Positions 35,916-46,983 of a stretch of 50,281 bases of DNA are shown here, one piece after another. Source of the DNA: Hyphomicrobiales bacterium (GTDB lineage: Bacteria; Pseudomonadota; Alphaproteobacteria; Rhizobiales; Rhizobiaceae); NCBI GenBank assembly GCA_900474095.1, contig UCOA01000108.1:1-50281 (forward strand). The letters run 5' to 3'. Position numbers and translations under genes: made by a program. Under the pieces are notes generated by a model, which saw nothing but the letters and a program-made list of their open reading frames with translations, was not told where the DNA came from and did no database searches. Within the stretch, counting starts at the first letter, position 1, and every line of letters starts with the position of its first letter.

Positions 35916-36584
35916 TCAGCCGACGATCGCGAACGCCTCGCGCGTCGTTCCGGAAGCATTCCGCACCGGTTTTTGCCCGATCCACTGCACGTGTCGTTCA
36001 AGCACCGCCGCAGCATTTTCGACATTGCCCTGGCGCAGGAACGTCAGGATCGCGCGATGGTCATGGTCGGTACGGACTTCCCACTCCGAGCGCCAGCTGG
36101 CGAACAGAAAGCGGGCGCTCGCGGCGTGCAGATCGTTGATCGCGGCCAACAGGCGCGGCATGCCGCAAGGGGTGAGAATAAGACCGTGGAAACGGCGGTT
36201 GGCCTCTTCCCACGATCGAACGTCGCGGGAGTTGTCGCCTGCGACCGTCGCCTCTTCGGCGAGATCGAGGATCGATGAAGTCAGGTGCGGCGCGGCATGC
36301 CGAAGCGCCAGAACTTCCAACGCCGCCCGCATCTGTGCCACTTCGCGAACCTCCTTCAGATCGAAGGCTGCGACCCGCACGCCACGGCGCGGTTCGCTGA
36401 CTGCAAGTCCCTGCGCCTCCAGCCGGCGGAAGGCTTCGCGGACGGGCACATGGCTCGTTCCGAACTCCTCGGCAATATGGTCCTGCCGTAGCTTCGTGCC
36501 CGGATCCAGTTGTCCGGTCACGATCCTGTCGGCAAGGATGCGGCTGATGCGGCTCGCAATCGTGTCTTCGCTGATCGAGGTCAT
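35916..36584 (-). CDS. bioR: BioR, GntR-family biotin operon repressor
   Basis: A 222-residue GntR/FadR-type (FCD) regulator. The N-terminal winged helix reads ASRISRILADRIVTGQLDPGTKLRQDHIAEEFGTSHVPVREAFRRLEAQGL; the C-terminal FCD domain has the metal/ligand-binding pattern ending in HRAILTFLRQGNVENAAAVLERH. It sits upstream of bioB in the same direction, and a perfect BioR box lies 4 bases before its ATG, so autoregulation is expected. Known family members repress bio genes in alphaproteobacteria. No Shine-Dalgarno fits between the box and the ATG. Confidence 0.93.
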   Translation of the reverse strand: MTSISEDTIASRISRILADRIVTGQLDPGTKLRQDHIAEEFGTSHVPVREAFRRLEAQGLAVSEPRRGVRVAAFDLKEVREVAQMRAALEVLALRHAAPHLTSSILDLAEEATVAGDNSRDVRSWEEANRRFHGLILTPCGMPRLLAAINDLHAASARFLFASWRSEWEVRTDHDHRAILTFLRQGNVENAAAVLERHVQWIGQKPVRNASGTTREAFAIVG

Positions 36585-36587
36585 TTT

Positions 36588-36597
36588 TTATAGATAA
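36588..36597. promoter_or_regulatory. BioR box 3 overlapping bioR -10 element
   Basis: Reads TTATAGATAA, a perfect BioR site, ending 4 bases before the bioR ATG. On the minus strand a TCGACA -35-like element stands 17 bases before TATCTA, so the box covers the -10 region and transcription should begin at or within a few bases of the start codon. Confidence 0.8.
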
Positions 36598-36811
36598 TTT
36601 GCCGCAGCGACCCTGTCGAGGCCAAGTGTTTGAATCCTTGCCTGTTGATCGCCGCGATCGGCACACTGTCCCCATGGATTTTCTGCAAAGGATCAAAAGC
36701 CTGGCGATTCTGGACCTTCGGTTCCAAAAACTGGCATGAATCCTGCTGGGTCGCAGAACCGCCAATTGTTCTTGACGCACGTTGGCGAACCATGCCTTAC
36801 TGACCGCATTC

Positions 36812-38873
<2,062 letters not shown>

Positions 38874-38875
38874 CC

Positions 38876-39934
38876 ATGCGCGTCCTGATCAGGGGGGCCG
38901 GCGTTGCCGGCCTCACGCTCGCTCACGAGCTGCAGGCGAAATCGGTCGATGTCGAGATCGCAGAGACGGCGGCACGCGCCGGCGGCAGGGCCTCATGGTT
39001 CGCCGGCGGCATGCTCGCGCCATGGTGTGAAAGGGAAAGTGCGCCTGACACCGTACTGGCTCTAGGCTGCACTGCCGCCGACTGGTGGGACGCGGCCCTG
39101 CCCGGCCACGTCATCCGCAAAGGCACGCTGGTTGTCGCGCCGCCGCGCGACACCGTCGAGCTTACCCGCTTTGCAGCCCGCACCTGCGGGTGCGACTGGC
39201 TGGATGCGGGTGACATAACAGCGCTCGAACCGGACCTTGCCGGGCGGTTTCGCAAGGCGCTGTTTTTCCGGGAGGAAGCGCATCTCGATCCAAGACGGGC
39301 GATAACTGCGCTTCACGACAAACTGCGGGCGATCGGCGTGCGGTTCCATTTCGAAGCAGCGCCGGATTATTCGGATGAAGGGTTCGACCGGGTCGTCGAT
39401 TGCACCGGGGCAAACGCGATCGGTCAAGCGGCGGATCTGCGCGGCGTGCGCGGAGAAATGCTGATGCTGGAAACATCGGATGTGAGCCTGTCGCGTCCGG
39501 TCCGGCTATTGCACCCACGGATCCCGCTTTACATCGTGCCGCGTGGCGACAGGCGTTTCATGGTCGGCGCGACGATGATCGAGACCGACGATCCCGGGCC
39601 GATCAGCGCCCGGTCGTTGATGGAACTCCTCAATGCGGCCTACGCGCTTCACCCGGCATTCTGCGAGGCCCGGGTGATCGAAACCGGCACCGGCGTGCGT
39701 CCAGCCTATACGGACAATCTGCCGCGTTTTGAGATTGATGGTAGAACCATTCGCGTCAACGGCTTCTACCGCCACGGATTTCTGCTTGCGCCTTCCATCG
39801 CAGGGGACGTTGCAGCCCACGTGACAAGCGACTTGCGAGGAGACATCGGCCAGATGTTCGTCGGCGTCGAGGCGAAGCTTCGTTCGCCCGAACGCGCGCA
39901 CGTCATTCCACTTCAGACTGGAGCAAACCGATGA
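38876..39934 (+). CDS. thiO: glycine oxidase ThiO
   Basis: A 352-residue FAD-dependent oxidase that makes iminoglycine for thiazole synthesis with O2. The dinucleotide-binding [13 protein letters not shown] motif is at about 6-18, [15 protein letters not shown] follows, and the family C-terminal block [12 protein letters not shown]... [17 protein letters not shown] is intact. It starts 2 bases after thiC and overlaps thiS by 4. Presence of ThiO and absence of ThiH point to an aerobic pathway. Confidence 0.95.
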   Translation: MRVLIRGAGVAGLTLAHELQAKSVDVEIAETAARAGGRASWFAGGMLAPWCERESAPDTVLALGCTAADWWDAALPGHVIRKGTLVVAPPRDTVELTRFAARTCGCDWLDAGDITALEPDLAGRFRKALFFREEAHLDPRRAITALHDKLRAIGVRFHFEAAPDYSDEGFDRVVDCTGANAIGQAADLRGVRGEMLMLETSDVSLSRPVRLLHPRIPLYIVPRGDRRFMVGATMIETDDPGPISARSLMELLNAAYALHPAFCEARVIETGTGVRPAYTDNLPRFEIDGRTIRVNGFYRHGFLLAPSIAGDVAAHVTSDLRGDIGQMFVGVEAKLRSPERAHVIPLQTGANR

Positions 39935-40128
39935 GACTGACCGTCAACGGCGAAGACCATCAGACAGACATTTCCCTTCTTTCAGAGCTCCTGGTCGCGC
40001 TCGATTACGAAGGAGATTGGCTGGCGACAGCAGTCAACGGCGAACTGGTGCATCGCGACGACCGTCCAGGTTTCGTCCTTGCCGACCGCGACCGGATCGA
40101 GATCCTGTCGCCGATGCAAGGAGGTTGA
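39931..40128 (+). CDS. thiS: sulfur carrier protein ThiS
   Basis: A 65-residue ubiquitin-fold protein ending in the required Gly-Gly (LSPMQGG), which is adenylated and thiocarboxylated to deliver sulfur to ThiG. It overlaps thiO by 4 bases, and its 3' end carries the AAGGAGG ribosome site of thiG. Confidence 0.96.
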   Translation: MRLTVNGEDHQTDISLLSELLVALDYEGDWLATAVNGELVHRDDRPGFVLADRDRIEILSPMQGG

Positions 40129-40130
40129 TC

Positions 40131-40904
40131 ATGCTTGAACTCTATGGAATCTCGGTTGCCTCCCGCCTGCTTCTCGGAACCGCGCGCTACCCATCGCCCG
40201 CCATCCTTAGCGAGGCAGTTCGCGCGTCGAGGACCGATATCGTTACTGTCTCTTTGCGCCGCGAAACGGCCGGCAGCCGCACGGGTAGCGTCTTCTTCGA
40301 ATTGATCCGCACGCTCGGTGTAAAGGTCTTGCCCAACACCGCCGGCTGCCACACCGTCTCCGAGGCTGTCCTCACGGCGAAAATGGCGCGTGATGTCTTC
40401 GCCACCGACTGGATCAAACTCGAGGTGATCGGCAATCATGACACGCTGCAGCCCGATGTGTTTGCGCTCGTCGAGGCAGCCCGCATCCTGAACGGCGAAG
40501 GGTTCAAGGTCTTTCCCTATACGACCGATGATCTCGTTGTGGCCGAACGCCTCATGGAAGCGGGATGCCAGGTGCTAATGCCCTGGTGTGCGCCGATAGG
40601 ATCGGCCATGGGGCCGATCAATCTGCCGGCCTTGCGCAGCATGCGCGCACATTTTCCGGACGTCCCGCTGATCGTCGACGCCGGCATCGGCCGACCATCC
40701 CACGCTGCCATTGTTATGGAACTGGGCTTTGACGCCGTGCTGCTCAACACCGCTGTCGCGGGTGCTGCCGATCCTGCGGCGATGGCTGCGGCTTTTACCG
40801 GTGCGATCGAGGCAGGCCGTGTTGCGTTCCAGGCAGGCCTGCTGGAACCGCGCGACATGGCGGTGCCCTCAACGCCCGTTATCGGCAAGGCGGTGTTTTC
40901 ATGA
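40131..40904 (+). CDS. thiG: thiazole synthase ThiG
   Basis: A 257-residue TIM-barrel enzyme that forms thiazole phosphate from DXP, dehydroglycine and ThiS-thiocarboxylate. The imine-forming lysine is K96 in [23 protein letters not shown] and [12 protein letters not shown] are family signatures. ATG 40131 follows AAGGAGG; the open frame further upstream belongs to thiS in another frame. Overlaps thiE by 4 bases. Confidence 0.97.
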   Translation: MLELYGISVASRLLLGTARYPSPAILSEAVRASRTDIVTVSLRRETAGSRTGSVFFELIRTLGVKVLPNTAGCHTVSEAVLTAKMARDVFATDWIKLEVIGNHDTLQPDVFALVEAARILNGEGFKVFPYTTDDLVVAERLMEAGCQVLMPWCAPIGSAMGPINLPALRSMRAHFPDVPLIVDAGIGRPSHAAIVMELGFDAVLLNTAVAGAADPAAMAAAFTGAIEAGRVAFQAGLLEPRDMAVPSTPVIGKAVFS

Positions 40905-41506
40905 AGCTCGATCCCTTTTATCTGATCGTCGATAGCGCCGACTGGATCGACCGCCTCGTGCCGCTCGGCGTGAAACTGGTGCAACTGCGCATGAAGGATT
41001 GCGCGGAGACGGAACTGCGAGAGAGCATCCGCCGCGCGAAAGCGGTCTGCGCCGCGCATCGCTGCCAGCTCATCGTCAACGACTATTGGCAACTGGCGAT
41101 TGACGAAGGTTGCGACTTCGTCCATCTCGGCCAGGAGGATCTCGCCGTGGCGGATCTCGCCGCCATCCGCGCCGGCGGCATTAAACTCGGGCTCTCGACC
41201 CATGACAAGACGGAGCTCGAAACCGCGCTTGCAGCGGAGCCCGACTATGTGGCGCTCGGTCCGATCTGGCCAACGATCCTGAAGAAGATGAAATGGGCGC
41301 CACAGGGCCTGGACAGTCTGGGCGACTGGAAGGCGCGTATCGGAAGCCTGCCGCTCGTCGCCATCGGTGGCATCAACACCGATCGTATCGACAGCGTCTT
41401 TACCCATGGTGCCGACAGCGCTGCCGTCGTCACCGACATAACCCTCAATACGGATCCCGAAGCGCGCACGCGAGACTGGATCGCGCGGACGGCGCAATTT
41501 CGATGA
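40901..41506 (+). CDS. thiE: thiamine phosphate synthase ThiE
   Basis: A 201-residue TIM-barrel that joins HMP-PP and thiazole phosphate. [21 protein letters not shown] and the phosphate-binding AIGGI segment occur in the expected order; [14 protein letters not shown] stands where many homologues have the flexible PT-x-TKK-x loop. Coupled to thiG by a 4-base overlap, and 10 bases before thiD. Confidence 0.94.
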   Translation: MKLDPFYLIVDSADWIDRLVPLGVKLVQLRMKDCAETELRESIRRAKAVCAAHRCQLIVNDYWQLAIDEGCDFVHLGQEDLAVADLAAIRAGGIKLGLSTHDKTELETALAAEPDYVALGPIWPTILKKMKWAPQGLDSLGDWKARIGSLPLVAIGGINTDRIDSVFTHGADSAAVVTDITLNTDPEARTRDWIARTAQFR

Positions 41507-41516
41507 AGAGGGGGCG

Positions 41517-42281
41517 ATGAAGAAATGGCCGCACGTGCTTGTCGTCGCCGGCTCGGATTCCTCGGGCGGCGCCGGCATCGTCCGTGACATCGAAACTCTG
41601 GCCGCGTTTGACGTGAAGGCCTCAGTGGCGGTAACCGCGGTCACCGTCCAGACCCATCACGGCGTTCAGCATGTCGATGCTGTCCCGGCAGAGCGTGTGG
41701 CCCAGCAGATGCGTGCGGCGCTTATCGCCAACCACGTCGATGCGATCAAAATCGGAATGCTGGCAACGGCCGCGACGATCAAGGCCGTCACTTCGGTTCT
41801 CGCAGACCATCCGGATATTCCCGTGGTACTTGATCCGGTACTTGCATCCACATCCGGCGGCGTGCTGCTCGCCCCGAGCGCGAAAGCGTCGTTGCATCGG
41901 CTGTTTCGCCAATGCGCGCTCTTGACGCCAAACCTGCCGGAGCTCTCGCATCTCGCGGCTCCCGCCGGACGCCAATCGGCAGAGGATGCGATCACTCAGG
42001 CACGACGCCTGGTCGCCACAGGCGTCAAGGCGGTTCTCGTCAAGGGCGGCCACGGCGACGGCCTGGAATCCGTCGATATGCTCGTTCAGGCAGATCACGC
42101 CATTCAGTGTTTCAGGGCCCCTCGCCTTGCCGTCTCGATGCGTGGCACCGGTTGCATGCTGGCCAGCGCGATTGCGGCGCGGCTGGCCTGCGGCAACAAT
42201 CTGGTCACTGCGGTCAGCGACGCCAAGGCCTTTGTTCATGACAGGCTGGGCGGTTCCGGGCGTCGGACAAACCTTCGATGA
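41517..42281 (+). CDS. thiD: hydroxymethylpyrimidine / phosphomethylpyrimidine kinase
   Basis: A 254-residue ribokinase-fold enzyme that phosphorylates HMP and HMP-P. AGSDSSGGAGIVRDI at the start, AIKIGMLA, VVLDPVLASTSG, LTPNLPE and the anion-hole RGTGCMLASAIAARLA (with the active cysteine) are all present. GAGGGGG precedes ATG 41517. Last gene of the thi operon. Confidence 0.95.
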   Translation: MKKWPHVLVVAGSDSSGGAGIVRDIETLAAFDVKASVAVTAVTVQTHHGVQHVDAVPAERVAQQMRAALIANHVDAIKIGMLATAATIKAVTSVLADHPDIPVVLDPVLASTSGGVLLAPSAKASLHRLFRQCALLTPNLPELSHLAAPAGRQSAEDAITQARRLVATGVKAVLVKGGHGDGLESVDMLVQADHAIQCFRAPRLAVSMRGTGCMLASAIAARLACGNNLVTAVSDAKAFVHDRLGGSGRRTNLR

Positions 42282-42315
42282 TCGAACAGGCGGGCCCGGT
42301 CATGCCCATGAACGG

Positions 42316-42605
42316 TTAGAAAGCCGGTTTGTGGCGAGAGTAATCGCGACGTGGCGCTTGTGCAGGCTGAGATCTCTTCCCGTTCAAAAGTCGATCGAGT
42401 TCCGTTGTTCGAGCGTTCGAAAGTCCGGCCCTTTCCGCAAACCATGGCCAGTGGTCGACAGCGGATCGAACCCGGTCGATCACATCCCTCGCATCCTTTT
42501 TAGAAATTGACGCGCCTTTGGCGACTTCCATCGGATGCTGCCGCCCCGGATTCGATGCTTCGCCAGCGATCGCCGCACTGTGCTGGCCACCACCCGGACC
42601 TCACG
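42316..42605 (-). pseudogene. hipA-family toxin C-terminal remnant
   Basis: On the minus strand the frame reads GEASNPGRQHPMEVAKGASI then SKKDARDVIDRVRSAVDHWP and WFAERAGLSNARTTELDRLL up to a TAA at 42316. This matches the end of HipA kinases (the Gly/His..amsv..G segment, the A..v...v..AV..W..FA..AG helix). Only ~90 residues remain; the kinase core and a HipB partner are absent and the upstream sequence has stops. It is a relic of a toxin-antitoxin module. Confidence 0.5.
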
Positions 42606-42870
42606 AAAACGTTAGTCGCGTTTGGCGCGGGACGTCAATTTTCTACGCGGAGGATTGTCTATCGGACGGATCGGCTCTTCTCTCCGCGCCCCGGGGAATG
42701 GCATCCGCCGACCAGTCCGCCGCCACCAAAGTGGCCGTTCCCGATCGGCATTTCCGCTCGTTGACGGCCTATCCCGTTCAATTAATCTCGCCTACATTAT
42801 GAGCCACCGGGATGCCGGCACCGCGTGCTTCCGAGATGAGCGCTGCGGCAAATGGAGTTGGAGGTGGAGC

Positions 42871-43365
42871 ATGGAAGACGGTCACGACACGAGCCAACTT
42901 GAGATGGTCGTGCTGATGACGCCAGACATGGCGAATTTCAGCGGCAAGGTCCATGGCGGGGCGCTGCTCAATCTCCTGGACCGTGTCGCTTACTCCTGCG
43001 CCTCACGATATTCGCAGGAATATGCAGTGACTTTGTCGGTCGATCAGGTCGTCTTTCGCCAGCCGATCCATGTCGGCGAACTTGTGACATTTCGCGCTTC
43101 GATCAACTATGCCGGACGGACCTCGATGGAAATCGGCATAAGGGTCGAGGCGGAGAATATCCGGACCGGCGAGCGACGGCACACCAATTCCTGCTACTTC
43201 ACGATGGTTGCCGTCGATGCGGAGGGGCGTCCAACCAATGTGCCGCCCTATGCGCCGGTCGATGAAATCCGGGAACGCCGCCTGCGTGCGGCAGAGACAC
43301 GGCGCAGTCTGCGTCGCGAATTCGAGGAACGTTTTCGTGCTGCCGGCTCGACCCATGACGAGTAG
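42871..43365 (+). CDS. acyl-CoA thioesterase (single hotdog)
   Basis: A 164-residue hotdog-fold protein like YciA/ACOT enzymes, which hydrolyse acyl-CoA to free acid and CoA. TPDMANFSGKVHGGALLNLLDRVAYSCASRY carries the conserved HGG and the acidic residue on the central helix; VDQVVFRQPIHVGELVTF follows as usual. ATG 42871 has GGAGGTGGAG upstream; the open frame further up has no signal. Monocistronic by appearance. Physiological acyl-CoA not known. Confidence 0.9.
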   Translation: MEDGHDTSQLEMVVLMTPDMANFSGKVHGGALLNLLDRVAYSCASRYSQEYAVTLSVDQVVFRQPIHVGELVTFRASINYAGRTSMEIGIRVEAENIRTGERRHTNSCYFTMVAVDAEGRPTNVPPYAPVDEIRERRLRAAETRRSLRREFEERFRAAGSTHDE

Positions 43366-43379
43366 GCCGTGTCAGCATC

Positions 43380-43421
43380 GGAAAAAGAAAACCGCATGGT
43401 TGCTTGCGAACATCCATGCGG
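43380..43421 (-). terminator. Rho-independent terminator of the DUF992 gene
   Basis: CCGCATGG (43392-43399) and CCATGCGG (43414-43421) pair over 8 bases; read leftwards the stem is followed by TTTTCTTTTT. It lies 32 bases beyond the stop of the leftward DUF992 gene. Confidence 0.8.
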
Positions 43422-43452
43422 TGATCATGTGGTGCCGTATGTCGGCGAGCGC

Positions 43453-43989
43453 TCAGTTCACGGCAGCGAGGGTTACAGACGTGCCGCCCGCTGCGAGGTT
43501 AAGGCCAATCTGTCCTGTGACGCTCACTGTCTGAAGGTGAATTGAACCTGACGTGCCGCCGATCAGTATGTTGGCGCCGACGCCAGCGCCAACCGTCGCT
43601 TCGGCGCTTGCACCCTGATAGAGACCGCTCAACGAGCCCTGATGATAGCCCGCTGTCGGCGCAAAGACGGCCCAGATCAGCTTGCTGCGGGTCGTGAAGC
43701 CGAGATCGACACCCATCTTCCTGACCGCACCCATGTAGTGGTCAGTGCGCTCCTCACCGATGCTCGAGTGGAAAACGCAGTCGATGTCCTTGGCCGATCC
43801 CAGAACGTACCCCGCGCCGCCGCCGACATCGCACTGGAGATAGCCGATCTTGACGCCGCCGCGAACATCCGATTCCTGATATGTCGGGACTGGGTCGCTG
43901 GTCCGCAGATCGGCCGCTCTGGCGTCGATGCCGCCAGTTAGGCCAATTGACACGGAAAAAAGCGTCATCGCAACAGACTTTTTCATCAT
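43453..43989 (-). CDS. DUF992 exported protein
   Basis: A 178-residue protein with a signal peptide (MMKKSVAMTLFSVSIGLTGG, cleavage near ARA-AD). The mature part VKIGYLQCDVGGGAGYVLGS...CVF with two cysteines, YMGAVRKMGVDLGFTT and the Gly-rich beta C-terminus match DUF992, a small periplasmic beta-rich family of Rhizobiales with no known function. AGGGAT precedes ATG 43989; a second ATG follows at once. A terminator closes it. Confidence 0.9.
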   Translation of the reverse strand: MMKKSVAMTLFSVSIGLTGGIDARAADLRTSDPVPTYQESDVRGGVKIGYLQCDVGGGAGYVLGSAKDIDCVFHSSIGEERTDHYMGAVRKMGVDLGFTTRSKLIWAVFAPTAGYHQGSLSGLYQGASAEATVGAGVGANILIGGTSGSIHLQTVSVTGQIGLNLAAGGTSVTLAAVN

Positions 43990-44215
43990 TTATCCCTTCT
44001 AGATCCCACCCGATGCATTGGCCGAACAGTCGCTGGTCCACGGCATAACGCATCGTGTCGGGAGAGTGTCCCCAGACACGCTTTTGACGCAGCCGGCGTC
44101 GAAGTGTGGATGGTCGAACACGTTAACAGACCATTCACACTTCAACTGCCAATAGGACATTTCGAAGGCGGATATCGCGGCGCAACGGGAGCCGGGCGCA
44201 CCGCAAGCGGAGATA

Positions 44216-45553
44216 TCAGGCCACGCGCTTCAAGGCGTCGCCAAGCATGGAGACGATCTCACCGATCTGCTCTTTCTCGATGATCAAGGGCGGCGAGAAG
44301 GCGACGATGTCACCGGTAACCCTGATGAGCAGGCCCTTCTGGAAGCAATCGACAAAGACATCATAGGCGCGCGCGCCAACCGCTCCGTCGCGGGAGGCAA
44401 GCTCGATGCCGGCAATGAGGCCGATCGTTCGAATGTCGATGATGTGCGGCAAGCCCTTCAGGGAGTGCATGGCATCGTGCCATTCCATCTCAAGTTCGGC
44501 AGCCCGCGTGAGAAGTCCCTCGTCGCGATAAATGTCCAAGGTGGCAAGGCCCGCGGCGCAAGCGGCCGGGTGGCCGGAGTAAGTATAGCCATGGAAAAGC
44601 TCTATCTGGCCTTCAGGCCCGCGCATCAGCGCATCATACACGTCACGGCTTGTGAAAACCGCCCCCATTGGAATGGCGCCGTTCGTCAGCCCCTTGGCGG
44701 TCGTCACGATATCCGGCCGAACACCGAAATAGTCCGTGGCAAAGGGAGCGCCAAGTCGGCCGAAGCCGGTGATGACCTCGTCGAAGATGAGGAGAATGCC
44801 ATGGCAGTCGCAGATCGCGCGCAGGCGGTCGAGATAGCCTTTCGGCGGGACAAGCACGCCGGTCGAGCCAGCAACCGGCTCGACAATGCAGGCCGCGATC
44901 GTTTCTGCGCCGTGCAATGCTACCAGACGCTCGAGATCATCGGCAAGCTCCATGCCGTGTTCCGGCTGGCCTTTCACGTAGGCGTTGCGGGCAAGATCAT
45001 GCGTGTGGCGCAGATGGTCGGACCCGGCGAGCTGCGGGAAAACGCGGCGGTTGTTGACCAGACCACCGACCGAAATGCCACCGAAGCCGACGCCGTGATA
45101 TCCGCGCTCGCGCCCTATCAGGCGGGTACGGGTGCCCTGACCGATGGCACGCTGGTAGGCGATGGCGATCTTCAGCGCCGTATCGACCGATTCCGAGCCC
45201 GAGCCCGTGAAGAAGATCCGGTCAAGCCGGTTGTCCGGTCCACCCGGCGCGATTTCCGCCAGCCGCTCGGCAAAATCGAAAGCAATCGGATGCCCCATCT
45301 GGAAGGACGGCGCATAGTCGAGCGTGGTCAATTGGCGCTCCACCGCCGCCGCGATCTGGCGCCGGCCATGGCCTGCGTTGACGCACCATAGTCCCGCGGT
45401 GCCATCGAGGATGTGGCGTCCGTCGACAGCGGTGTAGTGCATACCGGCCGCCGATTCCAAGAGGCGCGGCGCCGCCTTGAATTGCCGGTTGGCGGTGAAG
45501 GGCATCCAGTAACTGTCAAGTACCGGGGCATTTGGCTTGGTGTGCGCGTCCAT
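44216..45553 (-). CDS. class III aminotransferase, omega-amino acid:pyruvate type
   Basis: A 445-residue PLP enzyme. YWMPFTANRQFK at the N-terminus, LWCVNAGHGRRQI, FFTGSGSESVDTALKIA, FDEVITGFGRLGAPF and the PLP lysine K287 (TTAKGLTNGAIPMGAV) are those of beta-alanine/omega-amino acid:pyruvate aminotransferases. ATG 45553 follows AGGGAG; a longer open frame upstream crosses the divergent promoter. It is divergent from a cupin-type XRE regulator with ~140 bases between starts, so that protein probably controls it (inference). Exact amine substrate is unproven. Confidence 0.92.
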   Translation of the reverse strand: MDAHTKPNAPVLDSYWMPFTANRQFKAAPRLLESAAGMHYTAVDGRHILDGTAGLWCVNAGHGRRQIAAAVERQLTTLDYAPSFQMGHPIAFDFAERLAEIAPGGPDNRLDRIFFTGSGSESVDTALKIAIAYQRAIGQGTRTRLIGRERGYHGVGFGGISVGGLVNNRRVFPQLAGSDHLRHTHDLARNAYVKGQPEHGMELADDLERLVALHGAETIAACIVEPVAGSTGVLVPPKGYLDRLRAICDCHGILLIFDEVITGFGRLGAPFATDYFGVRPDIVTTAKGLTNGAIPMGAVFTSRDVYDALMRGPEGQIELFHGYTYSGHPAACAAGLATLDIYRDEGLLTRAAELEMEWHDAMHSLKGLPHIIDIRTIGLIAGIELASRDGAVGARAYDVFVDCFQKGLLIRVTGDIVAFSPPLIIEKEQIGEIVSMLGDALKRVA

Positions 45554-45695
45554 CGAAAATCTCCCTTGCGACAGGCCATTGCCGCCACGATTTAGAGGAT
45601 CAAACAAGTCCTTTTCTTTATTCATCCAACCTGTTGAATTTATTTGCTCACCGTGCCTATGTTTGCGATATTTCGAACAACAGAAACGGATGTTC

Positions 45696-46244
45696 ATGTC
45701 AGTCGATATTGGCGGCCGCCTCAGGCATCTGCGGATCATGCGCAATCTGTCTCAGCGCGAGCTTGCAAGACGAGCAGGCGTCACCAATTCGACGATCTCG
45801 CTGATCGAGTCGAATTCGTCCAATCCGTCGGTTGGCGCGCTGAAGCGTATTCTCGACGGCATTCCGATCGGCCTGGCAGAGTTCTTCGCCTTCGAACCGG
45901 AGCGTCCCAGAAAGGCGTTCTACGGCTCCGATGAACTGACGGAGATCGGCAAGGGACCGATCTCCTACCGCCAGATCGGCGACAATCTGTTCGGACGAAG
46001 CCTGCAGATCCTCAAGGAGTGTTATCAGCCGGGGTCTGACACCGGAAAGGTTCCGCTCGTCCATGACGGCGAGGAAGGCGGGGTCGTCCTGTCGGGGCGC
46101 ATGGAGGTGACCGTGGATGACGAGCGGCGCATTCTCGGACCGGGCGACGCCTATTATTTCGAGAGCCGCCGGCCGCATCGGTTCCGCTGCGTGGGACCGG
46201 CCGCATGCGAGGTCATTAGCGCCTGCACACCGCCGACGTTCTGA
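45696..46244 (+). CDS. XRE-cupin transcriptional regulator (PuuR-like)
   Basis: A 182-residue protein. Residues ~5-60 are an XRE helix-turn-helix (LRHLRIMRNLSQRELARRAGVTNSTISLIESNSSNPSVGALKRIL) and ~105-180 a cupin domain (HDGEEGGVVLSGRMEVTV, LGPGDAYYFESRRPHRFRC). PuuR-type members repress amine or polyamine catabolism. ATG 45690 (MFMSVD) is an alternative start two codons earlier. Divergent from the aminotransferase gene, which fits a role in sensing an amine or omega-amino acid. Confidence 0.92.
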   Translation: MSVDIGGRLRHLRIMRNLSQRELARRAGVTNSTISLIESNSSNPSVGALKRILDGIPIGLAEFFAFEPERPRKAFYGSDELTEIGKGPISYRQIGDNLFGRSLQILKECYQPGSDTGKVPLVHDGEEGGVVLSGRMEVTVDDERRILGPGDAYYFESRRPHRFRCVGPAACEVISACTPPTF

Positions 46245-46265
46245 AAACCGACCGCAACCCTGCTT

Positions 46266-46865
46266 TTAGTCGCCGTTCACAAGGGCCAGAATCAGCTGAT
46301 GAATGTTGCCGCCGTCGCTGAGTTCCGTGCGGTCGAAATCCCGGCTTTGCTGCCGCTGGGCCTGCGAGAGCGCCCCAAGGCGCGTGGTCATTTCGGTCTT
46401 GATCTTGCGGCAACCTGGATCGTCGGAAACCGTGAGACCGACTGTTGCAGTTTCGATCTTTTTCACCATGTCCTTGATTTGATCGCCGTGAACCAGTTCG
46501 TGCTTGTGCACCCCGGTGATGAACGTCTCCCAGCCCTGCCTAGTGGAGGCTGGTAGCTGCTCAGTGGGTTTGGGCAAGGTGTAGGTAATGACAAGCTTCG
46601 GGCGAGCCGAAACGAGCACGCAGGCATCGCCCTGCACCTCGTATTTCCTGGTCCAGGTCAGTTTGAAATTAGTATGCGCGATGGCGCGTCCCAGGCCACC
46701 GACCTTCGGCCCCATCTCGCCGATCGAAGCATAGAGCTCACCGCCGCTTTTCCCGGCAATGGCGTAGGTCTGGACCTTTTCGACGGCCTGCCATTCCGCA
46801 ACGGCATCCACCGGCAGGAACGCGATACAACCCGCCAGCAAGTAAAATCCGAAATCCAGCTTCAC
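46266..46865 (-). CDS. DUF922 secreted zinc-protease-like protein
   Basis: A 199-residue exported protein: signal peptide to about residue 22 (LLAGCIAFLPVDAVA), then a DUF922 domain with the zinc motif HELVH (an HExxH) in TGVHKHELVHGDQI. Two cysteines (in DACVLV and DPGCRKI) could form a disulfide. Start is GTG 46865, with AAGGG eight bases upstream. It converges with the XRE gene (21-base gap). Substrate unknown. Confidence 0.85.
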   Translation of the reverse strand: MKLDFGFYLLAGCIAFLPVDAVAEWQAVEKVQTYAIAGKSGGELYASIGEMGPKVGGLGRAIAHTNFKLTWTRKYEVQGDACVLVSARPKLVITYTLPKPTEQLPASTRQGWETFITGVHKHELVHGDQIKDMVKKIETATVGLTVSDDPGCRKIKTEMTTRLGALSQAQRQQSRDFDRTELSDGGNIHQLILALVNGD

Positions 46866-46983
46866 GCGCGCACCCTTATAAAGACCGTCGTTTCATCGGC
46901 ATCATGACTAATGGAGACGAACAGCACGTTCAATCGGCCACGTGGCCGAGTGCCGATCGTCGTCTGGCATTCGTTGCCGCGCA

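Noticed and set aside
45661-45680. Imperfect dyad near GTTTGCGATATTTCGAAC before the XRE gene
   Set aside because: Only about 12 of 18 positions are symmetric; placed well for an operator but too weak to list.
46936-46949. Perfect palindrome CGGCCACGTGGCCG
   Set aside because: No loop for a terminator, no T run, and short GC palindromes are frequent here; no gene start next to it.
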